64,000 bases of DNA, taken from assembly GCA_025200525.1 (NCBI GenBank), contig CM045762.1, positions 74,831,217 to 74,895,216 of the forward strand, given 5' to 3'. The translations under genes were made by a program, and so were the position numbers. Of the stretch, positions 23,427 through 33,869 are shown piece by piece. Position 1 is the first letter of the stretch; each line of letters opens with the position of its first letter. Source of the stretch: Camellia lanceoleosa. Taxonomy: Eukaryota; Streptophyta; Magnoliopsida; Ericales; Theaceae. Under the pieces are notes generated by a model. The model worked only from the letters and a program-made list of their open reading frames with translations. It searched no databases and was not told where the DNA came from.

Positions 23427-24629
23427 ATGTCAAGACGAGGACGAGGATGAGGCCGTGGTAGGCGTGGTAGGCGTGGTGGGCAGGAGATGCCTATACCGGA
23501 GGAGATTCCGACAGTACAGGAGGGAGTTGGCCAGGCCAATGTGGCCGAGCCGGTAGGACAGCAGGCTATGGGCGCTTTGGCCCGAGAGATAGCAGGGGCA
23601 TTCATGGAGTCAGTAGGCATTCTCAGAGCTGAGAATCAAGCTTAGGTTCATGTTGCGGATGCAGGGCCTTCTTTTCTGAAGAGGGAGTTCTTCCGGTCTA
23701 ACCCGGACGAATTTTTAGGTGATCCTAAAGAGCCACTTAAGGCAGATGAATGGCTCGAACAGACAACGAAGACGTTTGAGATGCTAGGCATCGAAGATGA
23801 GGTACTGAAGGTGACCTTGGCATCTTTCCAGCTTAAGGGGGATGTGGGTCAGTGGTGGAAGTTCACTAAGAGTCGTATAGGAGGGACTTGGAAGGCTTTT
23901 GTTGACGCTTTCCAGGAGAAGTTCCTGTCTCCAGCTGTTAAGGAGAGGTTGAGAGATCAGTTTAGCCAGCTTAAGCAGAACAGTTCTTCAGTGGCCGAGT
24001 TTGAGGCCGCATTTACTAGCTTATCCAGGTTTGCACCTGAACTGGTTGCGTCTGAGGAACGCCGTTGTATAGAGTTCGAGAAGAAGTTGAGGCACAACCT
24101 CAAGTTGAGAGTTGTAGGGTCTATGATTCGAGATTATGGGCGTCTGGTTGATGCTGCAGCCCATACGGAGATCATGATGCAGGAGGAGGAGGAAGGGCAG
24201 AAAGGCTCCAAGAGGAGTCAGGATGGACAGAGTGATGGTAGGAGACAGAAGGGTTTTAACCCTCAGTAGTCTCAGGGTAGCTTTTCTAGACTGACTTTTC
24301 CAATGCCGAGTGCTAGTTCTGGGAAAGGCAGCCAAGGAGACATGACCTGTTTCAAGTGTGGTCAGCTGGGCCACAAGTCTCCAGCTTGCCCGTAGAAGGG
24401 AGGAGGACAGAGAGTAGCGTCATCTTCTGCTCGATCTCAGAGCCAGAGTCAGGGTAGAGGCCAGCTGCTCTCTTGTTTTCAGTGTGGTCAGGCAGGGCAC
24501 ATGAAGAGGTTTTGCCCGTAGTTGAGTGGCACATCTGGTGCATCTGGTTTGAGGCAGACTCAAAGTCATCAGCCAGCTCAGTCAGTTCAGGCCTCGAGGG
24601 CCAATCAGGGGGCTTCATCGTCCTAGTCT
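23427..24629 (+). pseudogene. gag of element 2, with stops
   Basis: The frame starts at ATG 23427 (MSRRGRG). It stays open in a single frame up to pol except for TGA 23448 and TAG at 23643, 24267, 24393, 24519 and 24624. The capsid domain includes ADEWLEQTTKTFEMLG, WWKFTKSRIGGTWKAF and FEAAFTSLSRFAPELV. Two zinc knuckles are intact in spacing: CFKCGQLGHKSPAC and CFQCGQAGHMKRFC. Comparison with element 1 and codon context suggests five of the stops arose from CAG and one from CGA, i.e. cytosine loss rather than indels. Confidence 0.9.
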
Positions 24630-27208
24630 GTGCAGCAGTCTTATGCTCCTAGGGGTGAGCAGGTTGATCAGAGACCGTCTGGGTGTGTGTATGCTGTTAC
24701 CGCGCAGGATCTTGTACCAGCTCCATCAGTTGTGAGAGGTACCTTCTTGTTTTGCAATTCGGTTACTAGTGTATTGACTGATACAGGTGCATCTCATTCT
24801 TTTGTGTCTGCTGCATTTGCATCTGTTTTGGAGTTGGAATTAGCACAGTTAGCATCTCCTATTTGTGTAATGTCACCTCTTGGGGGTGAATTGATCTTGA
24901 AACAAGGTGTTAGGGGTTGTGATATAGAGGTCGCCGATCATAGGCTTCCGTTTCCTTTTGTAGTTATGCCCATGAAGGGCTTTGATGTTATTTTGGGTAT
25001 GGACTGGTTATCGTCATACCGGGCAGTTATTGATTGCTACCGCCAGAGGGTCACTTGTTGTACCGTGAGCGGGGAATGTTTCCATTTCTTGGGGGATCGG
25101 GTTGGTAGTGTTTTTCCACCGGGGTATGATTCGCGAGGGCGGAGTGAGCTTAGTGGTCTACTTGCTAGCTTTGAGAGTGGTGAGTGTGATAAGACCCAGA
25201 CTGTGTTACCAAGAGTGGTTTGTGAGTACTCGGACGGCTTTCCGAGGATCTTGTTAGTTTGCCACCTCACAGAGAGATTGAGTTCTCTATTGACTTAGTG
25301 CCTGGCACGGCGCCGATTTCTATGACACCTTATCGTTTTGCACCAGCTGAGTTAGTTGAGTTGAAGATTCAACTCCAGGAGTTGCTAGATAAGGGCTATA
25401 TGCGTCCAAGTGTTTCGTCGTGGGGAGCACCGTCCCTTTTTGCTAAGAAGAAAGGTGGTGCTTTAAGACTGTGTATCGATTACCTGAAATTGAATCGGGC
25501 TACGATCAAAAATAAGTACCCTATGCCTCGTATAGATGATCTATTCGATCAGTTGAAGGGTTCCCGTTGTTTATCTAAGATAGATTTGAGATCGGATTAC
25601 CACCAGTTGAGAGTCAGGGAAAAGGATATTCCGAAGACGGCATTCCGTACGTGGTATGGCCACTATGAGTTTCTGGTGATGCCATTTGGGCTTACCAATG
25701 CACCTGCAGTCTTTGTGGACTTGATGAACCGGATATTCCGTGAATTCTTGGATCGTTTTGTAGTCGTTTTTTTGGACGATATTCTTATCTATTCACCTTC
25801 TGAGGAAGAGCACGAGGAACACTTGAGAGTAGTGCTTGAGGTGCTTAGAGTCCATAAGCTTTATGTTAAGTTTGGGAAATGTGAGTTCTGGCTAGAGGAA
25901 GTCAAGTTCTTAGGCCATGTGGTTTCCGGGGAAGGGGTGTCTGTAGATACATCCAAAATTGAGGCAGTGCAAGATTGGGCACAGCCTAAGAGTGTGTTTG
26001 AGATCTGCAGTTTTCTGGGTTTAGCTGGGTACTACTGACGGTTTGTGAAGGATTTCTCCAGGTTAGCTTCACCGTTGACTAGACTAACTCGGAAGGGAGT
26101 CAAATTTGTATGGAGTGAGACTTGTGAAAAGTCGTTTTAGGAGTTGAAAGTTAGATTGACCACCGCTCCAGTCTTGATTATTCCGGAGAGAGGGTTGGGT
26201 TATGCAGTCTATTGTGATGCCTCACGAGAGGGTTTGGGTTGTGTGTTGATGCAAGAGGGGAAAGTGGTAGCCTATGGCTCACGTCAGTTGAAAATACACG
26301 AGAAGAATTACCCTACACATGACCTAGAGTTAGCAGTTGTGATCTTTGCCTTGAAAATCTGGAGGCACTACCTTTATGGTGAGAGATTCGAGGTATTCTT
26401 GGATCATAAGAGTCTGAAATATCTGTTTACACAGAAAGACTTGAACTTGAGGCAGAGGAGGTGGATGGAGTTCATTGAGGATATGCTTCGGGGTTGTGTT
26501 CTTGACTTTAATGGGTCGTGGGAGAGGCACTTACCTTTAGTGGAGTTTGCCTACAACAACAGTTTCCAGTCTAGTATCGGTATGGCACCGTTTGAGGCCT
26601 TGTATGGCCGACCGTGTAGGTCTCCAGTTTGTTGGGCCGAGGTGGGTGATGCACCTTTGTTGGGTCTGGAGTTGGTGAGGTAAACAACGGAGAAAGTTGA
26701 GCTTATCCGTAGGAGGCTTGTTACAGCCCAGAGTCGTCAGAAATCGTATGCCGACCGTAGGAGGAGACCTTTAGTGTTTGAGGTAGGTGATCATGTCTTT
26801 CTGAAAATATCACCTAGGCGGGAATTGATGAGGTTTGGGAAGAGCGGGAAGTTATCCCCTCTGTTTATTGGCCCTTTTGAGATCCTTGAGAGGATTGGCG
26901 AGGTTGCCTATCGTTTAGCTTTGCCACCGCAATTATCCAGAGTTCATGACGTGTTTCATGTGAGTATGCTTCGGAAGTATGAGTCGGATCCATCGCATGT
27001 GTTAGATTGGACCGACTTAGATATTGATGAGGATGTCTCCTATGAGGAGAGACCGGTTCGGGTCTTGGATAGGCGGGATCAAGTCTTGCGAGGCAAGACC
27101 ATCCCTTTGGTGAAAGTCTTGTGGAAACATCACGGAGTGGAGGAAGCCACTTGGGAGCGTGAGTTGGAAGTCTGCGAGAAATATCCGGACTTGTTTATTG
27201 ATGTGTAA
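24630..27208 (+). pseudogene. pol of element 2 with in-frame deletion
   Basis: Protease ([10 protein letters not shown]) continues in frame from gag. A 1-base loss near 25240 shifts the frame, and RT then runs 25259-26035 (FLDDILIYS at the catalytic box, V to L relative to element 1). Stops at 26036 (TGA), 26138 (TAG) and 26681 (TAA) follow. RNase H begins normally ([14 protein letters not shown]) but at 26475-26482 it joins directly to the far end of the integrase core ([15 protein letters not shown]). The RNase H end, integrase zinc finger and two of three catalytic acids are thus missing. The C-terminal domain and chromodomain-like tail (VKVLWKHHGVEEATWE) are complete to 27208. Confidence 0.93.
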
Positions 27209-27600
27209 TCATGTATTGAGATTTTGTAATTTTAATGAACCATAAGAACATTATATATATGTCTTAAGTTGTAAAACATTGTGAATGTTTTAGTTTAATG
27301 GAAGTTTATGGTAACATTGCATATGTTGAATGCGTTGTAGAATTGGAGTTATATCATGAAATTGAATATGATATGGAAATGGGAATCATGTATATTGAAA
27401 ACTGTTGAGATTGAAAGAAATGCAAGTTGAAATATATATTGTTTTACTTATTGTGTGATGCCTCTTGATAAGAGATGAAATGACCGGTATTGGGTCAAGT
27501 TGTTTATTATTATAATGTAATATCATTGGAAGTTGAGAAAAACCTGTTTTTGAAAACTAATGCTTAATTTCGGGGACGAAATTCTTTAAGGGGGAGAGGT
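27209..27600 (+). promoter_or_regulatory. 3' untranslated region and polypurine tract of element 2
   Basis: Non-coding, with TTTCGGGGACGAAATTC and then AAGGGGGAGAGGT (27588-27600) directly before the 3' LTR. Confidence 0.85.
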
Positions 27601-29697
27601 TATAGTGACCCCAGTCTTTTCCCATTTCGTTGTTGTATCCGGACTTAGTTTCCGTGGATCCTGTTGTTATAAAATTGTTGTTGTCGTCCTTTAATTTCTT
27701 ATTTCTGAGTTATGGAATGCAATGGGCTGGTTTGTTACAGGTTGGCAGTGTTTGGGAGCAAAGGGTTGCTGCCCAGAATTTGGACCCTTCGCTCGAGCGA
27801 GTAGTTTTTTGCTCGAGCGAGCTCTTGTTTTTGGTCCGTCACTCGAGCAAGAGTTTCTTCGCTCGAGCGAGCGATTGCGTCTAGGTATAGACCTGAGAGT
27901 CGTGTTTCTTGGCTCGAGTGAGCTTTTCTTCGCTCGAGCGAGCTGGTTTGTTCTTCGCTCGAGCGTGCGTCTGGTTGCAGACCTGAGGGTTTGAGTTGTT
28001 GGCTCGAACGAGCATTTCTTCGCTAGAGCGACCTTTTGGGTTGTTGGCTCGAGCGAGGCTTTCTTGGCTCGAGCGAGGGCTTTCTGTGTCTGGTCGCTCA
28101 AGCGACCAAGTCTTCGCTCGAGCGAGCCTGTTTTATTTAAATAGGCAGCAGCGGTTTTTAAAACATTTTTTCATCCTCTTTTTTATTTCAGAACCCTAGG
28201 TCCGTCTTTTCTCTCCCTCCACTCACCTTCTCTCTTAGGTTTCATCTCTTTTTAGAGTGTTTCTACCCTAGGCTCTTTATTAAAAAGATAGAGGGGGTTG
28301 AGGGCTTCATTCTAATCTGAACGTTTGGCAGTTTGGAGCACTTTGGGTTTTGGGTCATCATCTCCATCTTCTCCATTCGAGTTCTTCACTTCGAGGTAGG
28401 GATTTCCTACTCCTTATTATAGGTTTTGTTCTAAGTTTTGGTATTTTGGTATGTTGGGGGTTGTTTGGTAATTTTGGGAAAAACCCTAGTTGTTTTAATT
28501 AATTAATTTGTATAATTAATTTAAGGAAAATTGGGGAATTTAGTTGAATTCATAGAATTAGGGAATTATAAGCTTAAATGGTGTAGTTGGATAATTTAAT
28601 CACTCGCCTGTTGAAATGTTAAGATTATATTTGTTGATACATTTATTTCCTGTTTAGAAATAACTGTTTTGGGCTATCGGTGGAGCACAGTCATGATTGT
28701 TGTAGACATCGCATGTGGATTAGGGAAAATTGAAACTAATCACATTGGTTAAGTCATTAATTTTGACTGTTGAATTAATATAGAAAATACATGTATTGAT
28801 TGAGTATTGTATATGACAAGTGTTTAATACTTTGTATATGCATATTGTTTGGGAGGAGATAGGGGATGTACTCCACGGTTTGGGAGGAGATAGGGGATGG
28901 ACTCCTAAACCGGATATTGTTTGGGAGGAGATAGGGGATGGACTCCATTAGCACCACTAATATGTGTGCTTATTGACTTATGGAAGTATTTTTACATGTT
29001 ATTGATACATCACTAAAATGTGCATCAATCGGGAAGTATGGAAGTGATTTGGTTGAGGTTGATACAGCACTAATATGTGTATCCATTATGATATAAGAAA
29101 TGTTTAACATGATTTGATATCCTTGTTGAATTGGAAATATTGTTAATGTGAGATGTAGTCTCACTGTTATAGTTTGGCCAGGTTCTGAGCCATATTGATA
29201 ATAATGGAAAGTGAAACGTGTCATAGACATTGGTGTCATGAGACTGCATAATGATGTAATTGATTATCTTGGTTAACCATCTATCGAATGCTATTGCTTT
29301 ATTCAATGCTTATATTTGGTTTAGTATATTTCTACTGGACTGTGGCTCACCCTATACGGGAACATCATTTTCAGGTTCAAGTGATGCGCTACCTCCAAGG
29401 ACCTAGCTTGGAAGGATTTGGAGTTGAAGACTCTGTTTAGATTAGTCATTTATTTGTTTTATTTTGATGTTACATGTAAACTCAAGCCTAGGGCTTAATG
29501 TGTAAATGTGTTAGTGCTCATATTTTTGTATCCAAGTGTTGGCTTGGAAAGATGTATGCCCGTAGGGCATTTACTTTCGTTATTACATGTGATGTCTTTT
29601 AATAAGATTACTCTGATGAATGAGATAATGATTGGTTTTCTTTTATCAAAGCATGTTAATGTTATATATATTATGGGTTTATTTTGAGGGCGTTACA
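27601..29697 (+). repeat. 3' LTR of element 2
   Basis: 2097 bp, 116 bp longer than the 5' LTR. The extra length lies in the palindrome array (13 units, about 27790-28124, against 9). Ends GGGCGTTACA. Confidence 0.93.
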
Positions 29698-29719
29698 ATC
29701 TTAATACTATTAATATATA

Positions 29720-30424
29720 AGGATAAATTACAAAGACACCTTCTGAATTGTCTCCTATAATTTTTAAAATTACACCCCCTCTCCCTAAGGTTTCTAATTT
29801 CATAATAAATAGCCCATTTTATTAATATATCATCAAATTAATTAACACTTTTTAATGATGTTAAAAATATATTTCAATTAATAATTTAAATAATTTTATT
29901 ATTATATAAGAGAGCAGTTAGAATTTTTTTTTCTAGTTAATTCTGTTAAATAAAAAATGGGTAAATTATATTGACACCCCTTGAGATTTGGTCCAATTAC
30001 ATCCCACCCCTTGACGTTTTGAAAATTACATTTCCATCACTGTGGTTAATAGTCTCATTTCACAAATCCCCCTGCTTATATAAAAAGCAACAACTCCTAA
30101 TAGAAAAATAGAGGAAATTACATTGAAAAAAAAAAAAGAGTAAAGCAAAGGAAAAAAAAAAAAACAAAGGAAGTAAAATAAAGTAAGAAAAGAGATAATA
30201 CATGAGTTCAATGTCTTCATTGCCGTCTAAATAATTACAATGACAGGAGGTTAGTGTAATTTCTCAAACGTTAGGGGGTGATATGTATTAAACCCAAACC
30301 TCAAGGGGAGTAAGTGTAGTTTACCCATAAAAAATTCTAACAATGGAGTATTTATAATTTTTCAAACTATAAAAGGCAATCTGTATTTTAAGCAAATCTC
30401 AAGGGATATATTTATAATTTATCT
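29720..30424. mobile_element. Outer Mutator-like MITE (carries a nested MITE)
   Basis: Terminal inverted repeats start AGGATAAATTAC on the left and end ATAATTTATCT on the right, continuing inward with mismatches. A perfect 9-bp TSD, TAATATATA, lies at 29711-29719 and 30425-30433. Net length without the inner element and its duplicated target is about 330 bp. No coding capacity. Confidence 0.82.
29959..30326. mobile_element. Inner Mutator-like MITE
   Basis: 368 bp, with inverted repeats of about 70 bp starting GGGTAAATTATATTGACACC and ending TAAGTGTAGTTTACCC. A perfect 9-bp TSD, ATAAAAAAT, lies at 29950-29958 and 30327-30335. It sits wholly inside the outer MITE and so inserted later. The interior is AT-rich with A-runs and no gene. 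Confidence 0.85.
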
Positions 30425-30433
30425 TAATATATA

Positions 30434-31107
30434 ATTATATATAATACTAGCTAATTATTTTTCTGTAATTGAATTAAATTATATTGCAGTGACTTGGGCT
30501 TTGATAAGTTAGTTAAGACAAAGAGATTAGTTTGGATCGAATTTAGGCAAATCTCGGTATGTTTTAGAGTGAAATTGAATAACCAAACAACCCGATCGAA
30601 TTTATTCAAGTTTTAGTTTGCAAAACCGTTTGTCCCATCATTAGATAAGTCGTTGGAGCAACAATAGTCTGAGAACAAGGCATTTTATGTAATGAGTATA
30701 TCATGTAAATAAGATAAAGTAGCGTATTCTTTCATTTATTAATTAACATATGATAAAAATAAGATTTAATAAAATATTGAATGTTCGTCCATATCAAATT
30801 TTGACCTCACTTTGTATTACATGTGAATTAATAAGTGGATCCGAGAAGCTGACAATGTTTAATTTGTTTTAGATTTAACCTATCCAAAAAAAATAGGTCA
30901 ACTGTCCATATAAATCGGCCACCATCTTAGCCAAATAGTGGCTAAAAATATATAAATAGTGAGTTCTAAAAATACCGCCAAACACACCCACAAAATATGG
31001 CCACACTGCACCTGCTGTTTTGAGGCCATCCCACATAACTTTTTTTTCACTACTTAAGCTTCGCCGAAAAAATAAAAATAAAAATAAATAAATAAATAAA
31101 ATGTTAT
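30434..31107. other. AT-rich DNA upstream of the SGP1-like pseudogene
   Basis: No gene or repeat recognised. It probably includes the promoter region of the downstream GTPase gene. An A/T-rich AAATAAAT run lies at 31070-31100. Confidence 0.45.
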
Positions 31108-31908
31108 GTGTCACCGGCTATTGATGAATCCTCCACCAGGCCTCGCTCTCTCTGGAACCAAATCCTGGCTTGCACACTAGGGAAGTCATGTACTTATAGG
31201 CAGCTACCACGCACCGCCACCATGTCGTCTTTGTCTCTGGTGGCTTCAGAGAGAGGGTTTGAGACCCTCGACACACCTTGTGGGTGCTGTGAACACAACA
31301 GGGACTCTTCGGACTTGGTTGCTTTGAAGATCAGTCTCTTGGGTGATTCCCAAATTGGGAAAACTAGTTTTCTGGCAAGTGCATTTGTTTTTTTTTTTTT
31401 TTTTTTTCTTCCTTGGAAATGTTGTTTTATGCTTTCGTGGCAACCGAACATAGCATATTAAAATGCGGTTCTTGTTCTAAGTTTTTTTTTCCTTGTTTTG
31501 TTATTCATTGTAGACAAAGTATGTTGCGGGAGAGAGGTAAGAAGAAAGATTAGAGATATCATATTCAGGACTAAATTAGATGGATAAAACACTCTGTGTT
31601 AGAGGGGCACGTATCACTTATAGAATCTGGGAGGTTGTAGGTATGCATGGTTCCTTTGCATAATAATTTACTGAATAATAAGTCTATAGATACAGAACTA
31701 ATCGTAAAAAATACAAAGGGAACGATCTGAATAAAATCGTATCTCTATTGACGAGCTTTACATCTGATGTTGATTGATTCTGTCTCATCGCTAGACTTTT
31801 TATTGATTGAAATGGCAATGTATGTATATATATGTACTGATCAACTATAATTTTGAATGGTGTACAAGGAGATGAAACATCCCAGAATCACATTCCAAGC
31901 GCTTCTAA

Positions 31909-33770
31909 TGTAACGCCCTCAAAATATAAACCCATTAAACATAAAACACAGCATGCATTATTAAAAGAAAACCATTATCTTATCTAAATCATCAGAGTAA
32001 TATGAAATAAACATCAAAATAAATGCCCTACGGGCTTACATCTTGCCAAGCCAACACTTGGACACAAATTCACTGAGTTCTAACTCAAAACAGATAAAGC
32101 CCTAGGCTTGAAAGATTACATTGTTCAAATAAACAAATAAAAATGAATAAGCAAATCTTCCAATTCAATTCCTCACAAGCTAAGTCCTTGGAGGGAGTGA
32201 ACCACCTGAACCTGAAAAATAAAGTTCCCATAAAGGGTGAGCCACAGCCCAGCAAAGAAATACTAAACCAAGCATAAGAATTAACTAAAGTATTAGCATC
32301 TGATACATGGTTAACACACTATAATCAAATTACAAGATTCATGACACGAATGTCTATATTGCCTATGACACATTGTCTATGGCACATTTCACTTTCCACT
32401 TATGGCTCAGAACCTGGCCAAATAACTCAACAGGGTTTCATCTTTTATTACCATTACTTCCAATTCAACAGGAATAACAATTCAAGTTAGACCTAATCAT
32501 AACAAATACACATGTTGGTATTGTATCAATCATAATCAATTCACTTCCATACTTCCCTACTGATACACATTTTAGTGATGTATCATATCAACAATAAATA
32601 GACATATGCCTATTAATCATTAAGCACACATAAGAGTGATGCCACTGGAGTCCATCCCCTATCTCCTCCCAATAAATCCGGTTTAGAGGTCCATCCCTAT
32701 CTTCCCTAAACCGTGGAGTTCATCCCTATCTTCTCCAAACAACATGCATATGCAATGAAACACGCAATTGTCATATACAACACATAATTAATACACAAAT
32801 GTTCTGTATTAACTCAACGGTCAAACAATTGACCCAATTCCAGTTATACCTAAGCCGCATGCAAGGTCTACAACAATCAATGGCTATCCTCCACCGATAG
32901 CCCAAAAGCTTATTTCTAAGCGAGAAATAAATACATCAATGAATATAAATTCAACATTTCCAAAGGTAAATATTTAGCTACCCAATCCCATGAATTAAAC
33001 CAAATTCCACTTTGTTTCTTTTAAATTAATTACACGAATTAATCTAAACCAAAACCCTAAGGTTTCTTCCAAAATTACCAAACTACCCCCATGTACCAAA
33101 ATACCAACACTTAGGATTAAAGCGTATAAATGGAGTAGGAAATCCCTACCTCGAAGGAAGAACCCAAAAGGAGAAGATGAAGAAAATGCTCGAAACTCCA
33201 AAGTGCTCCAAATCAACAATTGATCAGATTAAATGAAAGCCCTCACTCTCCTCTATCTTATTTGTAAAAGAACTAGGGTAGAAACACACCCTAACTAGAT
33301 CAAACCTAGGAGAAAAGGTGTTTAGAGAAGAAGAAAAGTCGGGCTTTAGGGTTTGGGATCAAAAAGAATGAGAAACTGCCCTAAAAATCCCGCTGCTGCC
33401 TTTAAATACTGGACAGGTCCGCTCGAGCGTACAACACACCGCTCGAGCGTAAAGAACAAAAACAATGTCCGCTCGAGCGCAAATATGCCCGCCGGCGTAG
33501 AATTTCACCGAAGTTTTGCAGGAACCAAAAAATGCTGGAAGGGTGTAAACTCCGCTCGAGCGCAGAAATGTCCGCTCGAGCGGAAAGGCTAAAAACTGAG
33601 CGACAAACATCTTGACTCAGATTCAACCCACCTGTTCGAAACACGCCAAACACATCCTAAACTCAATCAGATAGAATTAAAGGATGACAACAACAATCTG
33701 ATAACAACGGAATCTACGGAACATAAGTCCGGATACACTAATCAAATGGGAAAAGACCGGGGTCGCTATA
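31909..33770 (-). repeat. Solo LTR of the element 1 family, inside an exon
   Basis: 1862 bp, reverse orientation (TGTAACGCCC ... GGTCGCTATA), nearly identical to the element 1 5' LTR. A perfect TSD TCTAA lies at 31904-31908 and 33771-33775. No internal region remains, so it is the product of LTR-LTR recombination. The palindrome array is at 33420-33582 with pairs at 33420/33440, 33470/33490 and 33553/33573; the 33490 unit and a nearby CTGCAG are altered to CG forms. Confidence 0.95.
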
Positions 33771-33869
33771 TCTAAAGACTCGGTAGTAATGTTATTCTTG
33801 TTTGATCTAACAAGTCGATGTACTTCAAACAGGTAACGTTTCAAAATGCCTAAGGTTTTCATACATTAT

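Larger units (their letters stand above)
21043..29697 (+). mobile_element. Ty3/gypsy chromovirus (Tekay/Del-like), element 2
   Basis: 8655 bp, with LTRs of 1981 and 2097 bp, tRNA-iMet primer site, gag-pol, and polypurine tract. Flanks are ATCTG on the left (21038-21042) and ATCTT on the right (29698-29702), a TSD with one mismatch. It is a sister family of element 1. The coding region has one frameshift, about nine stops and one large in-frame deletion. The LTRs appear roughly 98% identical over about 1.2 kb counted by eye, so the insertion is fairly young. Confidence 0.93.
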
